Positions 26,317 to 37,264 of a stretch of DNA of 64,000 nucleotides are shown in pieces; the stretch's first letter is position 1; the number at the start of each line of letters is the position of its first letter. Source of the stretch: Saccharothrix sp. NRRL B-16348 (GTDB taxonomy: Bacteria > Actinomycetota > Actinomycetes > Mycobacteriales > Pseudonocardiaceae); NCBI RefSeq assembly GCF_001280085.1, contig NZ_LGED01000197.1, positions 33,595 through 97,594 of the forward strand. Reading direction: 5' to 3'. The position numbers and the translations under genes were made by a program. Below the pieces are notes generated by a model. That model was given only the letters and a program-made list of their open reading frames with translations. It did no database searches and had not been told where the DNA came from.

Positions 26317-26964
26317 CTAGCCGCGGCGGGGGCCGACCGCGGTGCCGAGCCAGGTCGCGGCGGCCACGAACAGCACCGCGACCACCCCCGAGACCGCCAA
26401 CGCGGACGTGACGCCGTCGTCGTGGGACAGCGCCCACAGCACGTTGCCGACGGGCGGGGTGCGGCCGAACAGGAACACCAGCACGACCAGCGCGGTCGCG
26501 GCGAGCACCGACCAGCCGGCCTGCGTGATCACCGGGCGGCTGCACAGCACGCCCACGCCGACGCCGACCAGCGCGCACACCGCCAGCGCCGCGAAGCCCT
26601 GCGCCACCGTGCCCGGCGGGTACGGGCGCGGTTGCGTCACGACCGGCACCAACGCGGCGACGAGGGCCACGCCCAGCGCCGCGAGGGCGGCCAGCGCGGT
26701 CACGGCCGCCTGGGCACGCGCCCAGCCGCCCGCGGTCACCACGGTCATCGTGCGGCGCACCGGGTCCTCCGCGGTCGCGATGACCACCGTCAGCCACACC
26801 GACACCGGGTAGACCAGCACGCACGTGCCGGCGTACGCGGGCAGCGGCGGGCCGGCGTCGGAGGCGTAGAGCATCCCGAGCACGGCCACGTGCAGCAGCA
26901 ACGGCGGCAGCCAGCGCTGCGTACGCAGCACGTCCACCAGCAGGTACCGCACCAGCGCCGTCAC
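26317..26964 (-). CDS. ABC-transporter membrane subunit (putative)
   Basis: A 215-residue hydrophobic protein with about six helices (PPLLLHVAVLGMLYASDAG, VTALAALAALGVALVAALVP, GWSVLAATALVVLVFLFG and others). It has no specific motif, but its ATG overlaps the stop of the ABC ATPase gene by 4 nt, which supports a role as its permease. Substrate and direction are unknown; a small ATPase plus small permease of this kind is usually an exporter. Confidence 0.7.
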   Translation of the reverse strand: MTALVRYLLVDVLRTQRWLPPLLLHVAVLGMLYASDAGPPLPAYAGTCVLVYPVSVWLTVVIATAEDPVRRTMTVVTAGGWARAQAAVTALAALAALGVALVAALVPVVTQPRPYPPGTVAQGFAALAVCALVGVGVGVLCSRPVITQAGWSVLAATALVVLVFLFGRTPPVGNVLWALSHDDGVTSALAVSGVVAVLFVAAATWLGTAVGPRRG

Positions 26965-27707
26965 GACCGCACGCTCCGCACCGAGCAGCCCAGCCGCAGC
27001 GCCTCGGCGAGCACGCCGTCGCTGAACCCGGCCCGCACCTCGACCCGCGCGCCCTCGCCGACCTCGTGCGCCGCGAACACCCCGTCCAGCGCGCTGATCA
27101 GCGCGAACGCCTCCCCCACCCGGTCCAGCTCGATCACCACGCCGCCGGGTCGTGACGCGCCGAGCGCCACTTCACGAGCGCCCGGCAGGTCGTGCCCGTG
27201 GTGGTCGGTGAGCACGACGGCGGCCCGTGACGACGTCACCAGCTCGCCGAGCACCGCGCTCGCGGCGGCGTCCAGCCCGGACCACGGCTCGTCCAGCACC
27301 AGCAGGTCGGTCGCGTGCAGCGCCTGCGCCAGCGCGACCTTCTGCGTGTTGCCCTTGGACAGGGTGGCCATCGGCGCGTCCGGGTCGCCGACGAACGCGA
27401 GCGCCTCCATCAGCTCCCACCGCACGGGCGTGCCGCGCACGGCGGCGAGGTGGCGCAGGTAGTCGCGGGCGGACAGCTTCACCCCGGTCGGGAACCGCTC
27501 CGGGGCGTACCCGACCGACGCGCCGCGGGTCACCCGGCCGCTCGTCGGCGCGGTCACGCCCGCCGCGACGCGCAGCAACGTCGACTTCCCCGCGCCGTTG
27601 CCACCCCTCAGCACGACCACTTCACCGGGCTCCACGGCGAGCGAGACGTCGCGCAACACCCAGGGGCCGCGGCCGTAGCGCTTGCCGATTCGATCAAGAC
27701 GCACCAC
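26961..27707 (-). CDS. ABC-transporter ATP-binding protein
   Basis: A protein of about 248 residues. Walker A is GGNGAGKST, the signature is LSKGNTQKVALAQAL (LSKGN in place of LSGGQ), and Walker B is LLVLDEPWSGLD. The short form and LSKGNTQK are typical of ABC-2 export ATPases. GTG 27707 or 27704 fits as a start; an open frame extends to 27794 but would run into the acnA promoter. It diverges from acnA. Confidence 0.85.
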   Translation of the reverse strand: MVRLDRIGKRYGRGPWVLRDVSLAVEPGEVVVLRGGNGAGKSTLLRVAAGVTAPTSGRVTRGASVGYAPERFPTGVKLSARDYLRHLAAVRGTPVRWELMEALAFVGDPDAPMATLSKGNTQKVALAQALHATDLLVLDEPWSGLDAAASAVLGELVTSSRAAVVLTDHHGHDLPGAREVALGASRPGGVVIELDRVGEAFALISALDGVFAAHEVGEGARVEVRAGFSDGVLAEALRLGCSVRSVRS

Positions 27708-27742
27708 AGGTGTGATGATGCCCCGATCAAGGTAGGGCCGGG

Positions 27743-27772
27743 TTGAAGCGGAATACAGGACACGCGTACTGT
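27743..27772 (+). promoter_or_regulatory. acnA promoter with AcnR-type operator
   Basis: The 16-bp sequence CAGGACACGCGTACTG (27756-27771) fits at every fixed position the AcnR operator consensus CAGNACnnncGTACTG described for corynebacterial and mycobacterial acn promoters. A candidate -35 (TTGAAG, 27743-27748) and -10 (TACTGT, 27767-27772; 18-bp spacing) overlap it, so a bound repressor would block RNA polymerase. An AcnR-type gene lies at 47793-48386. Confidence 0.75.
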
Positions 27773-27861
27773 TTAGGGTGAGAGGGCATCGCACCCGCGG
27801 GTGCGGGAGACTCAGCAGTAGTTCCCCTACCGACTTTGCGCGTCACCAGATGGAGTTTCAC

Positions 27862-30675
<2,814 letters not shown>

Positions 30676-30691
30676 TCAGCGTCGCGTGACG

Positions 30692-30719
30692 GGGCCGTCC
30701 ACCTCCGGGTGGGCGGCCC
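30692..30719 (+). terminator. acnA terminator hairpin
   Basis: Twelve-bp arms (GGGCCGTCCACC / GGTGGGCGGCCC, one wobble pair) with a 4-bp loop lie 16 bp after the acnA stop and also face the convergent macrodomain gene. Confidence 0.8.
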
Positions 30720-30744
30720 TTCGCCGTTCGACGGGCCGACCTGG

Positions 30745-31257
30745 TCACTCACCGGTGGCGACTCGGAAGGCGTCGTACGTGGCGCGGTCGAAGAGGACGA
30801 AGCGGATGGTGGTGAGGCCGGCCGGGGCGTCGGCGACGGCGGCCAGGGCGATCCGGGCGGCGGAGGTGGCCGGCCAGCGGTAGACGCCGGTGGAGATCGC
30901 CGGGAACGCGATGGTGCCGGCGCCGAGGTCGGCGGCGACGCGCAGCGAGTTGCGGTGGCAGTCGGCCAGCAGGGCGGAGCGGTCCTCCGTGGCCGACCAG
31001 ACCGGGCCGACGGTGTGCACGACCCACTCGGCCGGCAGGCGGCCCGCCGTCGTCGCCACCGCCTGGCCGGTCTTGAGGCCGCCGCCGTAGTGGCCCGCGC
31101 GGAGCTCGCGGCACGCGGCGAGGATCTCCGGGCCGCCCTTGCGGTGGATCGCGCCGTCCACACCACCGCCGCCGAGCAGGGACGAGTTCGCGGCGTTCAC
31201 CACGACGTCGACGTGCTGCTCGGTGAGGTCACCGAGGACGAGCTCGATCCGCGCCAT
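30745..31257 (-). CDS. Macrodomain protein, O-acetyl-ADP-ribose deacetylase type
   Basis: A 170-residue single-domain macro protein starting at ATG 31257. It shows IELVLGDLTEQHVDVVVNAA followed by NSSLLGGGGVDGAIHRKGG, the YmdB/MacroD signature, and AFPAISTGVYRWP, the phosphate-binding loop. These proteins hydrolyse O-acetyl-ADP-ribose or mono-ADP-ribose. The window also encodes a sirtuin, which makes O-acetyl-ADP-ribose, but the two genes are 9 kb apart. Confidence 0.92.
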   Translation of the reverse strand: MARIELVLGDLTEQHVDVVVNAANSSLLGGGGVDGAIHRKGGPEILAACRELRAGHYGGGLKTGQAVATTAGRLPAEWVVHTVGPVWSATEDRSALLADCHRNSLRVAADLGAGTIAFPAISTGVYRWPATSAARIALAAVADAPAGLTTIRFVLFDRATYDAFRVATGE

Positions 31258-31592
31258 GACGGCATGGTGCCGGCCGCGCCGCACGCCTGCGAGGACGCCC
31301 CGCCACCGCATTGTCGTCACAATTGAAGTTTCACCCGTAACGATCCGCAGATCGAAAACGAACGATGATTCTTATTCCACCGAACGGGTGAACCGATTGC
31401 TCTCTGTCAAAATCTCCGTTTAACCTCTTCATGCCGACGCATCCGAGTCGCACGGCAAGTGTCATTCGGTGGGATCTTCGCTGGTCCGCACCTGTTCGGG
31501 GACTGACTAACCCGGCTTCACCGGAATGCGCGAACGTGATTCCAGAGGGGATTTCACGTCTCGTCGGCGCGCACGAGGAGGTGCGAAACCGA
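31258..31592. other. AT-richer intergenic leader of the VWA gene
   Basis: This 335-bp gap is clearly more AT-rich than its surroundings, especially 31310-31430. It should hold the promoters of the macrodomain gene and the secreted VWA gene. Nine-bp inverted segments (TTCACCCGT near 31329 and ACGGGTGAA near 31384) flank its most AT-rich part. No gene is visible. Confidence 0.4.
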
Positions 31593-33293
31593 ATGCACAT
31601 CACCACTCGAAGACGGGCTTGCGGCGTGACCGCGATCCTGTTGGCCGCACTCGCGGCCCCACTCGCCACGACCACCGGCGCGGTAGCCGCGGACGGCACG
31701 GTCGCCGGCAGCAAGTCGCTGGGGGCGACGGACATCGCCTGCGGCGGGTCCGTCCCGGTCACCGTGACGCTCGACGCCCAGACCGGCATCGCGGGCAACC
31801 CGGTCGACATCGAACTGGTCCTCGACCGGTCCGGCAGCATGCAGGGCGCGATCGGCGCCCTGAAGACCGCCGCCAAGTCGTTCGTGGACATCATCGACGA
31901 GGCCACCGACGGCACGCTGGACGGCGTGGTCGCCAACGGCAGCCGCATCGGCGTGGTCAGCTTCGCCGACGGCGCCACGGTCGACGCGCCGCTCTCGTCG
32001 AACGCGAACGCCGCCAAGACCGCCATCGACGCGCTCAACGCGTCCGGCGGCACGAACCACTCCGCCGCCATCTCCACCGGCCAGGCGCAGCTGGCGGGCT
32101 CCGTGCCCGGCAACGACAAGGTCATGGTCATCATGACCGACGGCCAGACGACCGTCGGCCCCGACGCGAGCCCCGCCGCCGCGGCGGCCAAGGCGGCCGG
32201 CACCGAGATCTTCGGCATCGGCCTCGGCTCCGTCGACGCGGCCGAGATCCGGGACTGGACCACGGATCCCGACGCCACGCACTACTACGAGGCGCCGAGC
32301 CCGGCCCAGTTGCAGGAGGTCTTCGAGGCGATCGGCGCGGCCATCGTGGTGCCCGCGGCGACTGGCGTGACCGTGGTCGACACGGTGTCGCCGCAGTTCA
32401 CGGTCAGCGGCGCGGCGGCGTCCAAGGGCTCGGTCGCCCAGAACGCCAACCAGCTCACCTGGACCATCTCCGAGCTGAGCACCGAAACGGTGACGTTGAC
32501 GTTCACCGCGACGCACCTCCCGGCCACCGGTGGCGGCGTGCTGGCGGTCAACCCGACCGTCGCCTACACCGACGCCGAGGGCCACGTCGTGACGTTCGGC
32601 AACCCGACGGTGAACGTGCGCGGGTGCGCCGCGGCCATCGACGTGGAACCCGAGACCGAAATCAACGAGCTGGGCACGCCCGGCCAGACGCACACCGTGA
32701 CCGCCACCGTCACCGACGACTTCGGTGCCCCGGTGCCGAACACCGCGGTCGACTTCTCCGTGCTCGCCGGCCCGAACGCGGGCGCGACGGGCAACGGGAA
32801 CACCTCCGCCGCCGGCACGGTCGACTTCACCTACCCGGCCACCCAGGGCCTCGCGGGCCTCGGCCAGGACACCATCCGCGGCTGCTTCACGCACGCCGGG
32901 GGCCAGCTGGTCTGCGACGACGTGCTGAAGGACTGGGTCGACACCACTCCCCCGGTCGTGACGTGCGAGCCGACCAACAACCCGGGCGGCGGCAACGTGC
33001 CGCCCGCCGACAACGAGGACGGGTTCTTCATCCTCTCCGCGACCGACGCGGTGGACCCGGACCCGCAGCTCTTCGTCTCCGACTCGGCCAGCTCCGCCGT
33101 CTTCGGCGGGTTCCCGAGCGGCACGAAGATCAAGCTGGTGCAGGCTCCGGGCGCGACGCCGAACCAGAAGCCCGGTGTCGGTGACATCGACTGGCGCATC
33201 ACCCTCAAGGGCGACGCCCTCGTCTACGGCGTGGACGCGTCCGGCAACAAGTCGGCTCCCGTGAGCTGCCTGGTCCCGCCGCCGCCGAAGTAG
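31593..33293 (+). CDS. Secreted VWA-domain protein
   Basis: A 566-residue exported protein. ATG 31593 (GAGGAGG upstream) starts a signal peptide ending near AVAA. Residues about 70-265 are a von Willebrand A domain with MIDAS (LDRSGSM), the TDGQ loop and a conserved Thr region (SGGTNHS). Residues about 270-350 are beta-rich. Residues about 365-440 are an Ig-like/invasin-type domain (EINELGTPGQTHTVTATVTD). The C-terminus (PPVVTCEPTNNPGG and VYGVDASGNKSAPVSC) looks like a final beta domain with a probable disulfide. There is no sorting signal or TM, so it is probably released. It is a candidate adhesin or matrix protein. Confidence 0.85.
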   Translation: MHITTRRRACGVTAILLAALAAPLATTTGAVAADGTVAGSKSLGATDIACGGSVPVTVTLDAQTGIAGNPVDIELVLDRSGSMQGAIGALKTAAKSFVDIIDEATDGTLDGVVANGSRIGVVSFADGATVDAPLSSNANAAKTAIDALNASGGTNHSAAISTGQAQLAGSVPGNDKVMVIMTDGQTTVGPDASPAAAAAKAAGTEIFGIGLGSVDAAEIRDWTTDPDATHYYEAPSPAQLQEVFEAIGAAIVVPAATGVTVVDTVSPQFTVSGAAASKGSVAQNANQLTWTISELSTETVTLTFTATHLPATGGGVLAVNPTVAYTDAEGHVVTFGNPTVNVRGCAAAIDVEPETEINELGTPGQTHTVTATVTDDFGAPVPNTAVDFSVLAGPNAGATGNGNTSAAGTVDFTYPATQGLAGLGQDTIRGCFTHAGGQLVCDDVLKDWVDTTPPVVTCEPTNNPGGGNVPPADNEDGFFILSATDAVDPDPQLFVSDSASSAVFGGFPSGTKIKLVQAPGATPNQKPGVGDIDWRITLKGDALVYGVDASGNKSAPVSCLVPPPPK

Positions 33294-33312
33294 CGGTTCG
33301 CGACCAGACCGT

Positions 33313-33341
33313 GAGGGGCGTCCACACCCGGGGCGCCCCTC
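33313..33341. terminator. Hairpin between convergent VWA and TetR genes
   Basis: Eight-bp arms (GAGGGGCG / CGCCCCTC) with a 13-bp loop lie in the 58-bp convergent gap. Confidence 0.6.
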
Positions 33342-33351
33342 GCGGGCGTGC

Positions 33352-33954
33352 TCAGCCCACGATCGGCCCGAGGTAACCGCGCAGCACCTTCTTCAGCTCC
33401 TCCACCAACGCCGGGCGCTCGCCCTCGTCGGCGGAGACGATCATCGGGACCAGCCCGCCGAACAGGCGCATCGTCACCTGCGCGGTGCGGGCGCGGTCGG
33501 CGGCGGGCAGGTCGGGGCGACGCGCGGCCAGCACCGCGTCGATCCGCCCGAACACCGCGGCGTGCACGGCGCGGGTGGGCGCGGCCAGCTGCTCGGGCAT
33601 GTCCGCCCGGCCGAACAGTGCCTTGAAGCCCGGGTTGGCCACGTTCACCGCCACCATCGGGCCCGCCATCCGGTCGATCAGCTCGTCCAGCGGCAGGTGC
33701 GCGAGCTCGGGCGTCAACGCGCCGTGCGCCGACCGAAGCTGCTCCAGGTACCGGTCGGCCAACGCCTGCGCGATGGCCTCCTTGTTGCCGTAGAACTGGT
33801 ACAGCGTGCCCGGCGACACGCCCGCCCGCGCGGCGATGGCGTTGGTCGTCGCGGCCTCGTAGCCGACTTCCGCGAAGACCGCCGCCGCCGCGTCCTGCAG
33901 TTCGGCCATCCGCCGCTCGCCCCGCGCCTGCCGGCGCACCACCTTCGGCTCCAC
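33352..33954 (-). CDS. TetR-family repressor of the MMPL transporter
   Basis: A 200-residue TetR regulator. The HTH lies at about 20-62 (VGYEAATTNAIAARAGVSPG then TLYQFYGNKEAIA), followed by a helical ligand domain. It diverges from the MMPL gene across a 103-bp region that contains two CGAG-N6-CTCG dyads, which fits autorepression and control of the transporter. The inducer is unknown. Confidence 0.92.
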   Translation of the reverse strand: MEPKVVRRQARGERRMAELQDAAAAVFAEVGYEAATTNAIAARAGVSPGTLYQFYGNKEAIAQALADRYLEQLRSAHGALTPELAHLPLDELIDRMAGPMVAVNVANPGFKALFGRADMPEQLAAPTRAVHAAVFGRIDAVLAARRPDLPAADRARTAQVTMRLFGGLVPMIVSADEGERPALVEELKKVLRGYLGPIVG

Positions 33955-33973
33955 GGCACCACCTTCTCACCCG

Positions 33974-34024
33974 TTGACAAACACGAGCAATCACTCGTAC
34001 TTTTGAAACACGAGCAGTCGCTCG
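33974..34024 (+). promoter_or_regulatory. MMPL promoter with two TetR-type operators
   Basis: A consensus -35 TTGACA (33974-33979) and a -10-like TACTTT (33998-34003) are 18 bp apart. The spacer is filled by the dyad ACGAGCAATCACTCGT (33983-33998). A second copy, CGAGCAGTCGCTCG (34011-34024), follows 27 bp on. Both lie between the divergent TetR and MMPL genes. Confidence 0.75.
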
Positions 34025-34057
34025 CATTCTACGCAGCACCTAGTCGAGGAGAACCCC

Positions 34058-36112
34058 GTGCACCTGCTGGGGCGTTTCGCCGTGCGCCGGCGACGCTGGG
34101 TCCTGGTCGCCGCCGCGGTCATCGCGGTGGCCGCCGCCGTCGTGGGCAGCGGCGCGATGTCGGCGCTGTCGCTGTCCCGCTTCGAGGCGCCCGGCACGGA
34201 GTCGCTGCGCGCGGCCGAGGTGCTGGCCGAGGAGTTCGACACCGGCAACCCCAACCTGACCCTGCTGGTGACGGCGCGCGACGGCGACGTGGACGACCCG
34301 CGGACCGCCGAACGGGGCCGTGCGCTGGCCGCCGAGCTGGCGGCGGACGTGCGGCAGGTCGAGTCCTACTGGGACCGTCGCAGCCCCGCCCTGCGATCGG
34401 AGGACGGCCGCCAGGCGTTGATCCTGGCGTGGGTGCCGGGCAGCGCCACCGACGCGCGGGCGGCCATCGCCGTGCTCTCCGAGCGGTTCACCCGCGCCGA
34501 CGACGTGATCGCGGTGGGCGTCGGCGGGCAGGACGAGGTGTTCCGCCAGGTCGGCGCGCAGGCCGCGCGCGATTTCGTGCGAGCCGAGCTGATCGTGGTG
34601 CCGGTGGTGCTGCTCCTGCTGGTGCTGCTGTACCGGCGGGTGTCGCTGGCGTTGACCACGATCGGCATCGGGCTGTTCGCCATGGTCGGCACGCTCGCCG
34701 CGTTGCGCGGGCTCACGTACTTCACCGAGGTGTCGACGTTCGCCGCGAACATCACGCTGGTCATGGGCCTGGCGCTGGGCGTGGACTACTGCCTGTTCGT
34801 CATCGCCCGCTACCGCGAGGAACTCGCCGGCGGCGCGACCGTGCCCGAGGCCGTCGAACGGGCGGTCGCGACGGCCGGGCGCACGGTCCTGTTCAGCGGC
34901 CTCACGGTGGCCGCGTCGCTGGCGATGCTGGTGCTGTTCCCCTTCCCGTTCCTGCGTTCCTTCGCCTACGCGGGCGTGCTGGTGGTCGGCCTGTCCGTGC
35001 TCGGCGCGCTCACCGTCCTGCCCGCCGCCCTGGCGTGCCTGAAACCGCACCCGGCCGCCGAACGCGCCACCGGTTTCTGGGCCAGGACGGCGAACGCCGT
35101 GATGAACCGGCCGCTGCTGGTCGGCGGCGCGGTGCTGGCGTTGCTGCTCCTGCTCGCCGCGCCGGTGCTGGGCCTGCGGTTCGGCCTGCCCGACGACCGG
35201 ATCCTGCCGCCGGACGCGTCCAGCCGGGTCGTGCAGGACCAGATCCGCGCCGGGTTCGGCCAGGAGCAGACCGACGCCATCCGGGTGATCGCCCGGGACG
35301 TCCAAGGCGACGACGACTACGCGGCACGGCTCGGCGACGTGCCCGGCATCGTGCAGGTCGACGTCACGACCAACGGCTACGGCACGACGTGGTCGGCGAT
35401 CCCGTCCCAGGAAGCGCTCGCCGGCGACGTGCCGGACCTGGTGGCGCGGGTCCGCGCGCTCGAACCCGACTACCTCGTCGGCGGCTACCCGGCCGAGCTC
35501 GCCGACTTCCGCGACGCCCTCACCGACCGCGTGCCGCTGGTGGTGGGGCTGATCCTGGCGGTCACGTTCGTGCTGCTGTTCCTGCTGACGGGCAGCGTCC
35601 TGCTGCCGCTGAAGGCGACCGCGCTGAACCTGCTCAGCCTCGCCGTGATGTTCGGCGTGGTGGTGTGGGGCTTCCAGGACGGCAACCTGGCGCACCTCCT
35701 CGGGTTCACGCCGACCGGCACGGTCGAGCCGAGCATCCCGATCCTGATGTTCTGCATCGCGTACGGCCTGTCCATGGACTACGAGGTGTTCATGGTGTCC
35801 CGCATCGCCGAGGAGTACGCCCGCACCGGTGACGAACGGGCCGCCGTCACCACCGGGATCCAGCGCAGCGCGCCGTTGATCACGGCCGCCGCCGCGATCC
35901 TCGCCCTGTCGTTCGCCGCGTACACCACCGGGAGCGTGATGTACCTGCAGATGTTGGGCGCGGGGCTGGCGGTGGCGATCATCGTCGACGCGACGTTCGT
36001 GCGGGCCGTGCTGGTGCCCGCGTTGATGCGGCTGGCCGGACGTGCCAACTGGTGGGCGCCGACGTGGCTGCGCCGGGCACACACCCGATTCGGTCTCTCC
36101 GAGGGCCGCTAA
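34058..36112 (+). CDS. MMPL/RND-family membrane transporter
   Basis: A 684-residue transporter with 12 predicted helices in two similar halves: TM1, a periplasmic loop (about 40-165) and TM2-6, then TM7, a loop (about 380-475) and TM8-12. Typical MMPL segments are MGLALGVDYCLFVIARYREE and YGLSMDYEVFMVSRIAEEYA, both carrying the membrane Asp of the proton pathway. MMPL proteins export lipids or small molecules using proton force. It starts at GTG 34058 behind GAGGAG. Repressor-controlled expression suggests drug or metabolite efflux. Confidence 0.92.
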   Translation: MHLLGRFAVRRRRWVLVAAAVIAVAAAVVGSGAMSALSLSRFEAPGTESLRAAEVLAEEFDTGNPNLTLLVTARDGDVDDPRTAERGRALAAELAADVRQVESYWDRRSPALRSEDGRQALILAWVPGSATDARAAIAVLSERFTRADDVIAVGVGGQDEVFRQVGAQAARDFVRAELIVVPVVLLLLVLLYRRVSLALTTIGIGLFAMVGTLAALRGLTYFTEVSTFAANITLVMGLALGVDYCLFVIARYREELAGGATVPEAVERAVATAGRTVLFSGLTVAASLAMLVLFPFPFLRSFAYAGVLVVGLSVLGALTVLPAALACLKPHPAAERATGFWARTANAVMNRPLLVGGAVLALLLLLAAPVLGLRFGLPDDRILPPDASSRVVQDQIRAGFGQEQTDAIRVIARDVQGDDDYAARLGDVPGIVQVDVTTNGYGTTWSAIPSQEALAGDVPDLVARVRALEPDYLVGGYPAELADFRDALTDRVPLVVGLILAVTFVLLFLLTGSVLLPLKATALNLLSLAVMFGVVVWGFQDGNLAHLLGFTPTGTVEPSIPILMFCIAYGLSMDYEVFMVSRIAEEYARTGDERAAVTTGIQRSAPLITAAAAILALSFAAYTTGSVMYLQMLGAGLAVAIIVDATFVRAVLVPALMRLAGRANWWAPTWLRRAHTRFGLSEGR

Positions 36113-36124
36113 GGTTGCGCCCTT

Positions 36125-37249
36125 ATGGGGGCCGTCGTGGGTACGAGAACCGTGTGGTCGAAGACCTTGTGGGCGTTGCCGGTGCTGGTCGGGCTCGTCC
36201 TCCCGCTGTGGGAGGACGAGCCGCCGTCCGAGGTCCCGGTGTCGCTGGTGATCGCCGGTCTGCTGCTCAAGGCACGACAAGCGCACGCCGAGCGGCCGGG
36301 CGCCTGGTTCCCGTTGCTGGTGACGGGATCGACCGCGTTCGTGCTCGCGTTCGCGCTGTCCGGCGGGTGGGCGGCAGGGTGGTGGCTCTCGATCGGGTCC
36401 ACCTACTTCGGCCTGGTGCGGTTCCTGATCGGGCTCGCGATCGCGCTCGGGCTGGGCGCCTGGGCGTGGCGGGCGCGCAGCTACACCGTCGCCGGCACGG
36501 CCGCGGCATACCTGGCCGCGGTCTGGTACTTCCAGCCGCTGTCGATGCCGGTCGCGGCGTTCGGCTGGATGTCCTACGCGCCGATCAACGAGCCGATCGA
36601 CGAAGCGCCGTTGCTCAACCCGGGCGCCACGCTCGACGTGACCGGCGGCCTGCCGTACCCGGAACTGGTGATCGTGGCCGGCGCCGTGCTGGCGCACGCC
36701 GGGTCGGGGCGGGTGCGGCCGTGGCACGTGGTGGCGATCGCCGGGTTGCTCGGCTCGCTGTGGCACTACGGCGCGGCGGCGCTGCTCGGCGCGGCCGTGG
36801 TGGTCGCCGCCTACGACCTGAACGCCCGCCGTCCCGGCGCGTGGTACCCGTTGCTGCTGGTCGGCATCGGCCAGGTGGTGTGGCCGGTCGTGGACCGGCT
36901 GGTCCTGGCGTCGCAGCTCCCCTCGATGCTCGCGGACGCGCCAGGCGGCCCGAACGACATGGTGGTGATCTACGGGGTGAGCACCGGTGTGGGCCCGTGG
37001 GTCGACTACGACGAGCTGTTCCTGGCCATCGTCGTCGCGGTCGGGCTGGCCGTGTGGTCCTGGCGGCGCAACAGCCCGATCATGCTGCTCACGGCCGTCG
37101 TCTACCTCGGTCTCACCTGGCTGCGCACGACGCCCGTGCCGACGGAGCTGGTGGTCCTGGCGGGTGCGGCCGTCGCCTTCGCGACGACGACCGCACCGGG
37201 CGCGGCCGGGCGTTCGGCCGGCACGCCCGACCTGCCGCCGGGGCGTTGA
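36125..37249 (+). CDS. Polytopic membrane protein with an internal repeat
   Basis: A 374-residue membrane protein I do not recognise, with about eight to ten helices. The motif RPGAWFPLLVTG (about residue 58) recurs as RPGAWYPLLLVG (about residue 237), which suggests an internal duplication. Between the halves is a polar loop (APINEPIDEAPLLNPGATLD). It starts 12 bp after the MMPL gene and is probably co-transcribed, so it may be an accessory or an unrelated passenger. Confidence 0.6.
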   Translation: MGAVVGTRTVWSKTLWALPVLVGLVLPLWEDEPPSEVPVSLVIAGLLLKARQAHAERPGAWFPLLVTGSTAFVLAFALSGGWAAGWWLSIGSTYFGLVRFLIGLAIALGLGAWAWRARSYTVAGTAAAYLAAVWYFQPLSMPVAAFGWMSYAPINEPIDEAPLLNPGATLDVTGGLPYPELVIVAGAVLAHAGSGRVRPWHVVAIAGLLGSLWHYGAAALLGAAVVVAAYDLNARRPGAWYPLLLVGIGQVVWPVVDRLVLASQLPSMLADAPGGPNDMVVIYGVSTGVGPWVDYDELFLAIVVAVGLAVWSWRRNSPIMLLTAVVYLGLTWLRTTPVPTELVVLAGAAVAFATTTAPGAAGRSAGTPDLPPGR

Positions 37250-37264
37250 GGTCCACCAGGGGTG

